Source: Methylocucumis oryzae (GTDB lineage Bacteria > Pseudomonadota > Gammaproteobacteria > Methylococcales > Methylomonadaceae). From it: a stretch of 34,116 bases of DNA. The notes beneath the pieces were generated by a model that was not told the origin of the DNA, did not search any database, and saw nothing but the letters and a program-made list of their open reading frames with translations. The first letter of the stretch is position 1. Every line of letters begins with the position of its first letter. Below, in pieces: positions 1 to 8,153 of this stretch. The DNA lies in NCBI RefSeq assembly GCF_000963695.1, contig NZ_LAJX01000116.1, positions 1 through 34,116 of the forward strand, written 5' to 3'. The translations under genes were made by a program, and so were the position numbers.

Positions 1-95
1 CTTTTTCATTGATTTTTAATGATAACTTATAAAGGTGCGCACAGCGCACCCTACCTAAAAACCGCAAACTTAACCGTTTTAAAGTATATTCAAGC
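1..95 (-). repeat. REP family 3 element, partial at window edge
   Basis: A hairpin at 34-54 reads GGTGCGCACAGCGCACC followed by CTAC, so on the minus strand it is GTAG plus a 7-bp stem with a 3-nt loop. The flanks (CTTTTTCATTGATTTTT to the left, CTAAAAACCG to the right) recur at 5626-5690, so the window opens inside a second copy of the 5.6-kb element. The GTAG foot followed by an imperfect palindrome is the layout recognised by RAYT transposases. Confidence 0.7.
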
Positions 96-110
96 CGGAG
101 TGTCTCAGAG

Positions 111-515
111 TTATGGCTTAGCGACTTTGACTAGCCAGCCTGCTGCATCATAGCAACCTAATATAGCTGTTACTCTAGCGTTAATTCTGACAAATTGACC
201 ATTAAATTCTGCTGGTAATTTAGCGGTGATTTTATGAAAGCTACTGTTACTCTCTACTTTAAAAGCGAGTTGATTTTTCTTGGCCGATAAATTTAGAGTT
301 TCCAGGTTCGAGTAGGGGGAAATTTTAAAAGAAAATTCTGATTCTGCTGCAGCTTCAGCAGGGTTTTCCGCACTATAAATAGGCAGCGTAAAATCAGAAA
401 AGCGGGGTTTTTTGCAAGTTTCTTTTTCTTTTTCTTCTTCGTAAGCGTTAGCTGTTCCATGCGCTATGACGAGTAAGCAAGCGGCGAGTAATCGAAGTAT
501 TATTGTTATTTTCAT
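111..515 (-). CDS. Secreted hypothetical protein
   Basis: A 134-residue protein with a clear N-terminal signal peptide: basic start MKITIILR, a hydrophobic core, and a probable cleavage after the Ala-rich GTANA at about residue 24. The mature part has two cysteines (near residues 34 and 121) that could form a disulfide, and alternating hydrophobic residues typical of a small beta-rich domain. The start is supported by a GAGGAGA ribosome site 8-10 nt upstream on the minus strand. I do not recognise the family. It stands alone between a REP element and a long repeat-filled spacer, so context gives no function; a periplasmic role is inferred only from the signal peptide. Confidence 0.75.
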   Translation of the reverse strand: MKITIILRLLAACLLVIAHGTANAYEEEKEKETCKKPRFSDFTLPIYSAENPAEAAAESEFSFKISPYSNLETLNLSAKKNQLAFKVESNSSFHKITAKLPAEFNGQFVRINARVTAILGCYDAAGWLVKVAKP

Positions 516-734
516 TAGAAGTCTCCTCAGTTAGTAGTCGGTGCTGTCTCAACATAACACCAGATACACACTTTAAAAATTTTTTTTTTCAATAACACAA
601 TCTATTTCCAAGTATTACGCTAGGAAAGTGGTGTTACCAGCTTTGATACCATAACCACCATTGCCCGAAAATATGTTTATAAGAATCTTCGCCTTGTTTA
701 GGTGGAGGACTGCTTGGGGAGTTGGCAAAGCCAA
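516..734. other. Intergenic spacer with no recognised feature
   Basis: AT-rich leader of the 111-515 gene followed by unassigned sequence up to the first REP. I see no gene, RNA or convincing hairpin here. Confidence 0.5.
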
Positions 735-883
735 GTAGGGTGCATTCCATGCACCAAAAAACTCTCATGGCTCACCCATGCCAACAATTTGGCTCGCACG
801 TTCCGGCTTGAATGTACCTGCGTTCCAAAATGCTGGCTAACACGATAATTGATACATTTTTTGGTGCATGGAATGCACCCTAC
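735..883. repeat. REP family 1 pair (BIME copy 1)
   Basis: Two inverted REPs bound a 149-bp unit: a plus-strand REP at 735-755 (GTAG, then stem GGTGCAT, loop TCC, stem ATGCACC) and its reverse complement at 863-883. The spacer contains a conserved block (CAACAATTTGGCTCGCAC, then GAATGTACCTGCGTTCC) that recurs in the units at 901 and 2882. This is the bacterial interspersed mosaic element layout. Open frames across it are not genes. Confidence 0.85.
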
Positions 884-900
884 GGCACCAACCAAGCCAA

Positions 901-1050
901 GTAGGGTGCATTCCATGCACCAAAAAACTCTCATGGTTCACCCATGCCAACAATTTGGCTCGCACCTTCCCACGTGAATATACCTGCGTCCTCAAATGCT
1001 GGTTAACACGATGATTTATACATTTTTTTGGTGCATGGAATGCACCCTAC
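901..1050. repeat. REP family 1 pair (BIME copy 2)
   Basis: Second copy, 17 bp after the first, with REPs at 901-921 (+) and 1030-1050 (-). The spacer is nearly the same as in copy 1, with a few substitutions, so the two look like a tandem duplication. It lies just upstream of the caspase/FGE gene and may provide a stable hairpin in the leader region. Confidence 0.85.
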
Positions 1051-1099
1051 GGCATGTATAATAAAACCACTCGCTAACCCTCACCTGCTTAAAACTCTT

Positions 1100-2811
1100 A
1101 TGAACGCTAAATCGCTCTTAAAGCTTACTGTTATTAACATGGCTGGCAGCGCTGCTCAGTTGTACGAATGGCATTGCCGATAAACTTTATAGCCCTGAAT
1201 CCGCGCGCAACCTAGTCGTAGAAACCTCCACGCCAACCAGTCACGCGCGTAAACTGGCGTTAATCATCGGCAATGACGACTACCCTGAATCACCGTTAAA
1301 AAACCCAGTCAATGACGCCACGGATATGGCCTCAACACTAGGCCAGTTAGGCTTTGAGGTGATAAAGGAAGTCAATCTCGATAAACAACACATGGACGAT
1401 GCGGTACGCAAGTTCGGCGACCGCTTAAGCAGCACCGATGTCGCGTTGTTTTACTTCGCCGGTCACGGTATGCAGTTAGAAGGCAATAATTATTTAATCC
1501 CGGTCGATTCCGGAATTGCACGTGAAGATGAAGTACCTTACCGCGCGTTTTGATGTCGGGCAATTATTAAAGAAAATGGAAACGGCGACTAACAACAGCA
1601 CGTCCGCGCATCAACACTTTAACATCGTGATTTTAGACGCCTGCCGTAACAATCCGTTTGCGCGCAGCTTTCGCGGCGGCAGCACACAAAGCGGCTTCTC
1701 ATTCGGTGACAGCACACCGAAAGGCACACTCATCGCCTATGCAGCAAAATCCGGTACTCGCTCCATGGACGGCGAACGGCGCAACGGCTTATTTACCGAA
1801 AAGCTACTACAACATATACATACGCCGGGGCTAAAAATCACCGACTTAATGATGACAGTACGGCAAGAAGTGGTGCAAGCCACCGACGCTAAACAAATCC
1901 CGGTCGAAGAAAATTTATTGCTTAGGCCATTTTGTTTTACCGTCTGTAGCGGGCGCGAACCGCCACCACCCGCCGCGCCAACAGACAGCGTCAATCTCGA
2001 AGTCGTGTATTGGAATAGCATAAAAGACAGCGATAACCCCGCCGATTTTCAAGCGTATCTCAGCCAATACCCCAACGGCACGTTTACCCGCTTAGCGCGC
2101 AATCGCTTAGCGCCTAAACCACCCAACACGAATGACTGCCGCGACTGCCCGGAGATGGTCACTATTCCCGGTGGTGAATTTATGATGGGCGACGACAACA
2201 GTGAATATAGCGATCAAAGACCACGCCATAGCGTGACCGTAGCAGGCTTTCGCATCGGTAAATACGAAGTGACGCAAGCACAATGGCAAGCGGTAATGGG
2301 CGACAATCCCTCTCAGGTTGTCGATTGCGATCAACGCTGCCCGGTACAACAAGTCAATTATGACGACATACAGCGTTTTATCAGTCAATTAAACCAGCGT
2401 TCTAGTCAACGTTACCGCCTACCCACCGAGGCCGAATGGGAATATGCCTGCCATGCCGGTGGCTCTGAACAGTATTGCGGCTCGGATAACGTAGATAGCG
2501 TCGCCTGGTATGTCAATAATTCATTTACCACGCACCCGGTTGGGCAAAAACCGGTTGGGCAAAAACAAGCCAATGCCTGGGGCTTATATGACATGAGTGG
2601 TAATGTCTTTGAATGGACGTGCAGCGCTTATACCAAGCAAGGCTATATTGGCCAAGAAAAAACCTGCAATTATGATGCCTATACCAGCTTTGTCGTCCGT
2701 GGCGGCTCTGGGAACGCCGACCCGCAGTCTGCACGCTCGGCTTACCGGCTTGAGGTTGATGCGACTCAACGCGCTGGCATTTTGGGTTTTCGCCTTGCCC
2801 AGGATAATTAA
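1100..2811 (+). CDS. Lipoprotein with caspase (C14) and FGE-sulfatase domains, two frameshifts
   Basis: One gene broken by two apparent +1 changes: an extra A in the run at 1120-1122 and an extra T in the run at 1548-1551. Corrected length is about 569 residues. The corrected N-terminus is a leucine-rich signal ending in the lipobox LLSC, so it is probably a lipoprotein. The caspase p20-like domain follows, with catalytic His in YFAGHGMQ (1461-1484) and catalytic Cys in ILDACRNNPF (about 1630-1660). A Pro-rich linker leads to a formylglycine-generating-enzyme-like (SUMF1/FGE) domain from about 2145, with IPGGEFMMGD, RLPTEAEWEYAC, GLYDMSGNVFEW, RGGS and GFRLA. The C-terminus shows no obvious FGE catalytic Cys pair, so the domain may bind rather than catalyse. 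Caspase-FGE fusions are known in bacteria, but their substrates are mostly unknown. Confidence 0.85.
2536..2565 (+). repeat. 15-bp tandem duplication in the FGE domain
   Basis: CCGGTTGGGCAAAAA occurs twice in direct succession (2536-2550, 2551-2565) and adds an in-frame second PVGQK just before the NAWGLYDMSGN core. Relatives normally have a single copy of this motif there, so it looks like a recent duplication. Confidence 0.85.
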
Positions 2812-2881
2812 CTCTAGTCTTTATACTTTTATCTTTTCCCTTTTTCTCGTTCCTCTATGCTACCGTATGGAAATGAGCCAA

Positions 2882-3029
2882 GTAGGGTGCATTCCATGCA
2901 CCAAAAATTCTCATGGTTCACCCATGTCAACAATTTGGCTCGCACGTTCCGGCGTGAATGTACCTGCGTTCCCAAATGCTGGTTAACACGATGATTGATA
3001 CATTTTTTGGTGCATGGAATGCACCCTAC
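2882..3029. repeat. REP family 1 pair (BIME copy 3)
   Basis: A 148-bp unit with REPs at 2882-2902 (+) and 3009-3029 (-) and the same spacer as copies 1 and 2. It begins 70 bp after the caspase/FGE stop codon, so it could serve as a 3-prime hairpin for that transcript. Confidence 0.85.
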
Positions 3030-3232
3030 GACATCGATGGTTTATGCGTTTTTTGGTGCTTGGTTCATCTATGTCAACAATTTTGCTCGCTTGCACGTTC
3101 CCGTCTGAATGTACCTGCGTTCCCAAATGTTGGCTAACACAATGATTGACACATTTTTTGGTGCATGGAATGCACCCTACGACATCGATGGTTTATGCGT
3201 TTTTTGGTGTATGGGGAATGCAACCCTACGGC
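3030..3232. repeat. Degenerate tandem REP family 1 copies
   Basis: Contains an intact minus-strand REP at 3160-3180 and a decayed one at 3206-3229 (extra G and A). The block CGACATCGATGGTTTATGCG before TTTTTTGGTG occurs at about 3029 and 3180, so the area grew by duplication of about 151 bp. It abuts the 3-prime end of RAYT1. Confidence 0.75.
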
Positions 3233-3234
3233 GC

Positions 3235-3786
3235 TTATGGCTCACCCACGTCAACCATTTGCTCTTCACTGCAAATCCCCGTCCAATCATGTCCATAAAC
3301 ACCATTTTTCACGTACCGATGAAACGTTGAATAGGGCCAATCTAACACCTGCTTCACTAAACCATGTTTAACCGGATTATAATGAATATAATCAACATGT
3401 TTTTCAAAATCCTGGTCATCGCGGATTTGATGCTCCCAAAAGCGGCGTTGCCAAAGAGTAGATTCCTTTCTTTTCACTTTCGACGGCTTCATCCAATCAT
3501 CGCGTTTCAATTCGGGATTGCATTGTTTGGTGACGTACCGTTTGATGATAGCCCAACGGATACCGAAATCGGCATCATCGGGTGGTAATGTCCAAATGCA
3601 GTGCAAGTGGTCAGGTAGCAGCACCCACGCATCTATGCTGAATGGATGTTCTTTTCTGGCAAGATTAATGCCCGCGCGCAAAGCCGATCTTACCCGCTCA
3701 TCGCATAAAAAGCATTGCCGTCGGTAAGTCACCACCGTGAAAAAATAGGTTCCACCTTCAGTGTTAGCTCGCCTGTAGTTAGACAT
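3235..3786 (-). CDS. REP-associated tyrosine transposase (RAYT1, Y1_Tnp family)
   Basis: A 183-residue HUH-type single-strand DNA transposase. The N-terminal MSNYRR and GGTYFFTVVT strand is typical of RAYTs. The metal-binding His-x-His is in PDHLHCIWTLP (about residue 60), followed by the WQRRFWEHQIRD helix. The catalytic Tyr is in the DYIHYNPVKHG region, followed by WPYSTFHRYV. The length fits the family, and the gene is intact. It is surrounded by REP family 1 hairpins: 3160 and 3206 downstream, 3844 and 3890 upstream. RAYTs studied in E. coli bind and cleave REP hairpins with a GTAG foot, and all intact copies here have that foot, so family 1 is its probable substrate. It differs clearly from the RAYT at 17.9 kb. 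Confidence 0.93.
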   Translation of the reverse strand: MSNYRRANTEGGTYFFTVVTYRRQCFLCDERVRSALRAGINLARKEHPFSIDAWVLLPDHLHCIWTLPPDDADFGIRWAIIKRYVTKQCNPELKRDDWMKPSKVKRKESTLWQRRFWEHQIRDDQDFEKHVDYIHYNPVKHGLVKQVLDWPYSTFHRYVKNGVYGHDWTGICSEEQMVDVGEP

Positions 3787-3843
3787 GGTTGCATCAGATT
3801 TGATTGGCTTAGAATAGCTTTTCGTATGATTTTAGCACTGTTG

Positions 3844-3910
3844 GGTGCATGGAATGCACCCTACTTGAGAACGCCTACTTATCTTCAAAGTAGGGTGCAT
3901 TCCATGCACC
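3844..3910. repeat. Divergent REP family 1 pair upstream of RAYT1
   Basis: REPs at 3844-3864 (-) and 3890-3910 (+), only 25 bp apart and in the opposite arrangement to the BIME units, with their CTAC/GTAG feet facing each other. They lie between the RAYT1 start and the second caspase gene, in the probable leader region of both. Confidence 0.85.
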
Positions 3911-4048
3911 AAAGGAAAAACACACCGCACCAGACGCCATTATCGATGGAGTCAATAATTTGTTAGAATGCCAGCCGCACCCGAACAAGAACACCTTAAA
4001 CCACGTATTAAGCGTGACAAAGGCACTCCCCGACATTCATGTGAGACT

Positions 4049-5458
4049 ATGATGAAAACGACTTTATTTAAGACTTTAAGCCATAGCAGCTTAATCTTGC
4101 TGGGTTTGATGATGTTTAGCCAGCTCGGTGTTGCGGGTAATAAAGCGCTGATTATGGGGATAGGCCATTATGCGAATGCGTCAAGTAATTTAACCGGGAT
4201 TGATTTAGACCGCAGTCACGCTCGCTTTATTGCAAAAATGTTGGGTGTTAGCGAAGCTGACATGACTGAATATAGCGACACACAGCTTACTTTAACCGGT
4301 ATGCGCCAGGCATTTGATAAGCTGATTCGCTCGGTTCAAGCTGATGATGCGGTATTGGTTTATTATTCAGGTCATGGCAGCCGCCGTAAAATGGGTTCAA
4401 GCTGCTCTGAATCGTTAGTCACTTACGATGGTCAAGCGTTTAGCGATCAGGAATTAGAGAAAAAATTACAGCACATCAGCCAAAAAGCTCGCAAGCTGAT
4501 TGTGTTTTTAGATTCCTGCTTTTCCGGCGGTGCAACGTATGTCAAATCAAGAACCTATGATTTATCTCAAAGCGCTTGGCAGCCTAAATATTTACCCGGC
4601 GATAACTGTTCACGCCCTAGCAACATTACGCGAGACTATCACGTGTTAGCCACAAAATGGGGCGATACTGTTAACAACTATACCTATATCGCCGCAGCGC
4701 GCGATGATGAGGCGTCCTTTGCTGGTATTAACGGCAGTGTCGCTACGCTAGCTTGGCGGGCTTGCTTAGAAAATGGCGCAGAGGACAGCGATGCTAGCGG
4801 CGGCATCACCGCAGAGGAAATCCAACAGTGCGCGCAAGATAAAATCAATCGCACCATAGGCAATAGCGATACTGACCGCCCTCACCATGTTACCTTAGCC
4901 GGTAATACGCATACGGTATTAGAGCTGACTAAGAATTTAATCGCTGAAGCCGCACCGGTAACGGCACCGGATGCTAAAGCGACGTTACAAGATATTTTTA
5001 ATAGCCGCGATGCGCGCCGTCAGGTAAAGCTGACTTCACCCGGACAAACGCTGCGCATTAATCAAGATTGGCTAGCGTTTACTGTGCAATCAGCGCATAA
5101 CGGCTATGTTTATGTACTCATGGTAGGCTCGGACAATAAAACCTTTGCCGTGTTATTTCCTAATGCTGAAGACCCGGATAATCGTATTAGCGCGGGTTCA
5201 GCCTTAGCTTTACCACGCAGCCATTGGCGTATCCGCGCCGCCGGGCCTGAAGGTTCTGATCGCTTATTGGTATTAGTTACGGAAACGCCACGCGATTTTG
5301 CCTCGTTAGCCACCAGCACGGAATTATTTCCAAGCATTAGCAGCACCGCCGATAACACGCGCGCACTGCAAGCGCTGGCTGGTACTATCAAAGGCGACTG
5401 CCACGGCAGTGATTGCCGTTATGGTGCGGCACTGCTGGATATTGAGGAAAAGCATTAA
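4049..5458 (+). CDS. Secreted metacaspase-like protease (C14) with DUF4384-like domain
   Basis: Predicted 469-residue exported protein. I chose the ATG at 4049 (or 4052) over an in-frame one at 3968 because it starts a clean signal peptide, MMKTTLFKTL followed by a hydrophobic stretch and VAG. The caspase fold has ALIMGIGHY, catalytic His in VYYSGHGSR (about residue 108) and catalytic Cys in VFLDSCFSGG (about 155). A C-terminal region from about residue 310 has the feel of the DUF4384 beta domain often fused to bacterial caspases (NQDWLAFTVQSAHNGYVYVL, then FPN). An acidic DASGGIT segment may bind metal. It is unlike the caspase/FGE protein in sequence and architecture. It is intact, monocistronic and flanked by REP elements. 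Substrate unknown. Confidence 0.87.
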   Translation: MMKTTLFKTLSHSSLILLGLMMFSQLGVAGNKALIMGIGHYANASSNLTGIDLDRSHARFIAKMLGVSEADMTEYSDTQLTLTGMRQAFDKLIRSVQADDAVLVYYSGHGSRRKMGSSCSESLVTYDGQAFSDQELEKKLQHISQKARKLIVFLDSCFSGGATYVKSRTYDLSQSAWQPKYLPGDNCSRPSNITRDYHVLATKWGDTVNNYTYIAAARDDEASFAGINGSVATLAWRACLENGAEDSDASGGITAEEIQQCAQDKINRTIGNSDTDRPHHVTLAGNTHTVLELTKNLIAEAAPVTAPDAKATLQDIFNSRDARRQVKLTSPGQTLRINQDWLAFTVQSAHNGYVYVLMVGSDNKTFAVLFPNAEDPDNRISAGSALALPRSHWRIRAAGPEGSDRLLVLVTETPRDFASLATSTELFPSISSTADNTRALQALAGTIKGDCHGSDCRYGAALLDIEEKH

Positions 5459-5584
5459 GCCTGTCAGGCATCACAGCCCACAGTTAGGCACTAACTAGTC
5501 GATTATCGGAGCGCAAGGCTTGCCTTGCACGGGTTTAAATACCGTACAAAGCAAGTTTTGTATTCCAGAATATACTCTGAACGG

Positions 5585-5693
5585 GTCACATTCGGTATCT
5601 TGTGTTGTTGTGCGCTATGCGCACCTTTTTCATTGATTTTTATGATGTTATATAATGTGCGCACAGCGCACCTATCTAAAAACCGAATGTGAC
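5585..5693. repeat. REP family 3 pair within a 12-bp inverted repeat
   Basis: Outer arms GTCACATTCGGT (5585-5596) and ACCGAATGTGAC (5682-5693) enclose two inverted hairpins, an imperfect one at about 5605-5625 and one at 5656-5676 (stem TGTGCGC with GCGCACC). The interior matches the element at window start. The rest of the 5459-5836 spacer shows nothing I recognise. Confidence 0.75.
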
Positions 5694-5836
5694 TGTTTGA
5701 AGTATAGCTTACGTGGGCAGTGGCGTAGGCTGGGGAACGATGGAAATGAGAGTAGGCTTATTTATTAATGCTATCTTGCCAGGTTAGCGTGGCTGATGAT
5801 GGTAGATTTAAAAAAATATTATCAATTAACCGCGCT

Positions 5837-6643
5837 TTACCTAATTTTAGCCGCAGCTAAGATGACAAAATCGGTAGTCGCTATTGTTGCAGGGGTTAAC
5901 GAATCACGCTCGCAAATCGCAAAATAATCTGGAATAAATCCAGCTTGCTGCAAGTGTGTTAACTGTTCTTGCGCTATTGCGTCAAAATCGAATCGTCCGG
6001 ATAAAATTTCGTGGCGAGCCGATTGTAAGCTTGCATACAGCATTGCTGCTTTGACTTTTTCTTCGGTGCTTAAATATTGGTTTCTGGAGCTTAATGCCAA
6101 GCCATTAGGCTCTCTGACGGTATCGACGCCTAATAATTGCACCGGTAGGTTTAAATCTCTTACTAATGCCGTGATTACGGCAAATTGCTGATAGTCTTTC
6201 AGGCCAAAAACCGCTATATCGGGTTGCACAATATTAAACAGTTTACAAACAATCAGGGCAACTCCATCAAAATGACCTGGACGGGTAATGCCACAATGCA
6301 TAGCGGCTAATCGAGGTACGGATACCCGCGTTTCAGCCTTGGGGTTATACATGTCATCAACACTAGGGAGAAAAACACCATCGACAGCCAGTGTTGTTAA
6401 TAACGCTACATCATCGTTTTCGGTTCTGGGGTAGGTTGTGTAATCCTCATTGACGCCAAACTGCGTTGGATTGACGAAGATGCTGACTATGACTTTATCG
6501 GCGTGGTCGCGTGCTGTTTTTACCAGGGCTAAATGACCGGCATGTAAATTACCCATAGTAGGGACTAACGCAATACGCGCTCCGGTCTTACGCCAGGTTT
6601 TTATGCAATCACGCAGAGTTGCAATTGAATGGAAGGTTTGCAT
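5837..6643 (-). CDS. panC: Pantoate-beta-alanine ligase
   Basis: PanC joins pantoate and beta-alanine, using ATP, to make pantothenate for coenzyme A. The 268 residues fit the family. Signatures are the nucleotide-binding VPTMGNLHAGHLALV (a HIGH-like motif, about residues 27-41), FVNPTQFG, the GLKDYQQ segment, and LSSRNQYLS (KMSKS-like). It is the last gene of pcnB-folK-panB-panC and follows panB by 14 bp on the minus strand, so it is co-transcribed. The ribosome site is weak. No disruption seen. Confidence 0.97.
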   Translation of the reverse strand: MQTFHSIATLRDCIKTWRKTGARIALVPTMGNLHAGHLALVKTARDHADKVIVSIFVNPTQFGVNEDYTTYPRTENDDVALLTTLAVDGVFLPSVDDMYNPKAETRVSVPRLAAMHCGITRPGHFDGVALIVCKLFNIVQPDIAVFGLKDYQQFAVITALVRDLNLPVQLLGVDTVREPNGLALSSRNQYLSTEEKVKAAMLYASLQSARHEILSGRFDFDAIAQEQLTHLQQAGFIPDYFAICERDSLTPATIATTDFVILAAAKIR

Positions 6644-6657
6644 TTAATAACTGTGTT

Positions 6658-7455
6658 CTAGTGTTGGAAACAAGCCTTGTTTAACGGCGTCATGGTAAGC
6701 CTAATCGCTGCTTGAATACTCGCTGCATCTTGCATAAAGTTTTTAGAGAATTTGGCGCGTTTGCCCGCGCTAATATTTAACATGTCTTGTAATACTAAGA
6801 CTTGGCCATCACAGTTTATACCAGCGCCTATGCCTATGGTTGGAATCGTTAATTGTTGAGTAATTTTAGCGGCTAACGATGCAGGCATACATTCTAAAAT
6901 CAGTAACTGCGCGCCGGCTTGTTGCACGGCGAGTGCGTCATTAACTAATTGTTCTGCCTGTAGGTTTTGTTTGCCTTGTACGCGATAACGACCTATTTGG
7001 TGAATATGTTGCGGCAATAAACCTAAATGAGCGCAGACCGGAATGCCTTGTGCCACTAAGAACTTAATAATCTCAGGTTTGCCGCCTTCTAATTTCACCA
7101 TGTGCGCACCGCCTTGCTGCATCAGTTTTGCGGCGTTTAGTGCCGCCATTTCCAGGGTGGCGTAGGTCATAAAAGGTAAATCAGCAATGATAAAAGCGCG
7201 TTGCCTGACGCGACTAACGCATTGGCTATGGTATATCATGTCGTTCAGCGTAACAGGCACTGTTGTTAAATGGCCTTGCATAGTAATGCCTAAGGTGTCC
7301 CCGACTAACATGATGTCGATACCCGATGAATCGATAATGGCGCTAAAACTAGCGTCATAAGCGGTTAAACAGCTAATTTTTTCACCGCGCTGTTTCATTG
7401 CTTGTAAGTCGTTAATCGTAACAGGAGAGGTTAACGTGTTGGTTTCAGTGTTCAT
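6658..7455 (-). CDS. panB: 3-methyl-2-oxobutanoate hydroxymethyltransferase
   Basis: PanB transfers a hydroxymethyl group from methylenetetrahydrofolate to ketoisovalerate, giving ketopantoate, the first committed step to pantothenate. The 265-residue protein shows the TIM-barrel signatures CLTAYDASFS, LVGDTLGITMQGH, ADLPFMTY, VKLEGG, HLGLLPQH and IGIGAG. Its ATG overlaps the folK stop (ATGA-type), which means translational coupling. A folate-linked enzyme downstream of folK fits the pathway context. Confidence 0.97.
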   Translation of the reverse strand: MNTETNTLTSPVTINDLQAMKQRGEKISCLTAYDASFSAIIDSSGIDIMLVGDTLGITMQGHLTTVPVTLNDMIYHSQCVSRVRQRAFIIADLPFMTYATLEMAALNAAKLMQQGGAHMVKLEGGKPEIIKFLVAQGIPVCAHLGLLPQHIHQIGRYRVQGKQNLQAEQLVNDALAVQQAGAQLLILECMPASLAAKITQQLTIPTIGIGAGINCDGQVLVLQDMLNISAGKRAKFSKNFMQDAASIQAAIRLTMTPLNKACFQH

Positions 7456-7958
7456 GAATTAAGCCGTGTTAAACCTGCCAGTGGGCAGTGGTTAATTAAG
7501 TCAGCGATATTGCCTTTGCCAGGTATCGTTAATTCAGGTGCTATCTCTAAAAGCGGGTAGAGAACAAAGGCACGTTCGACAATACCGTTATGAGGGACGG
7601 TTAAGCTGGGTGAGTCAATGATAAAATCCCCGTACATTAAAATATCTAAATCTAAGGTTCTAGCACCCCAGCGCTGGCCATTGCGTGTTCTGCCCTGCGC
7701 TTGTTCTATGTGTTGCAAGCAGTGCAGTAAATCCGTCGGTGATAACGTAGTTGCAATAGCCATGACCGCATTCACATAGTCAGGTTGGTCTTGAGGTCCC
7801 ATGGGTTGGCTATGATAAAGACTCGAAAAGGCTAATTCTTTAATACCATTAAACGTCGCAAGCGCATGTCTAGCAGATTTAATCTGTGAGACAGGTGAGG
7901 CTAAATTGCTGCCTAAACCTAAATAAGCTGTTACGGTTGTTGGATTTAACTGACTCAT
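7452..7958 (-). CDS. folK: HPPK: hydroxymethyldihydropterin pyrophosphokinase
   Basis: FolK transfers pyrophosphate from ATP to 6-hydroxymethyl-7,8-dihydropterin in folate synthesis. The 168 residues carry YLGLGSNL near the N-terminus, the pterin-side YNAV region, and the ATP/Mg signature RWGARTLDLDILMYGD (about residues 95-110), followed by VPHNGIVERAFVLYPL. It sits between pcnB and panB and overlaps panB by 4 bp, the common gammaproteobacterial order. Confidence 0.96.
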   Translation of the reverse strand: MSQLNPTTVTAYLGLGSNLASPVSQIKSARHALATFNGIKELAFSSLYHSQPMGPQDQPDYVNAVMAIATTLSPTDLLHCLQHIEQAQGRTRNGQRWGARTLDLDILMYGDFIIDSPSLTVPHNGIVERAFVLYPLLEIAPELTIPGKGNIADLINHCPLAGLTRLNS

Positions 7959-8051
7959 GATGCTTTAGTGTTAAACAATAGTGAGAGAGAACAGTGAGGC
8001 TTAGGCAAACGCTAAGCACAACACGCCTCAAGCTATGGGGTTAGTTTTGGG

Positions 8052-8153
8052 GTAATTATTCATGCCCCCCTCTGATATTTTTGGCTTCGATGACAATAAA
8101 GCAATAGCTTACGAACATAACGCCAAAAAATGGGGAGGGGGCTGAATAATTAC
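8052..8153. repeat. Imperfect long palindrome (MITE-like) at the 3-prime end of pcnB
   Basis: Arms of about 32 nt, 8052-8085 and 8122-8153, are inverted copies (GTAATTATTCA, a C-rich block, then TTTTTGGC) around a 36-nt loop. It lies entirely inside the open frame that forms the last residues of the pcnB reading frame, so it looks inserted after the native gene end or acts as a large 3-prime hairpin. The remaining folK-pcnB spacer is unremarkable. Confidence 0.7.

Noticed and set aside
698-934. Minus-strand open frame in the first repeat block
   Set aside because: It is translated entirely from REP family 1 units; the same peptide pieces appear wherever the repeat occurs.
2145-2811. FGE domain as a target of a diversity-generating retroelement
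   Set aside because: No reverse transcriptase, template repeat or adenine-rich variable region is visible in the window.
2597-2986. Plus-strand open frame overlapping the end of the caspase/FGE gene
   Set aside because: It is a shadow frame of the FGE domain running on into a REP unit, with no ribosome site.
735-3910. Repeated, evenly sized units suggesting a CRISPR array
   Set aside because: Spacers are themselves repeated, repeats are inverted pairs with GTAG feet, and no cas gene is present; this is a REP/BIME field.
3968-4048. Longer N-terminus for the second caspase protein
   Set aside because: The extra 27 residues are polar and precede a complete signal peptide, so export would fail; there is no ribosome site.
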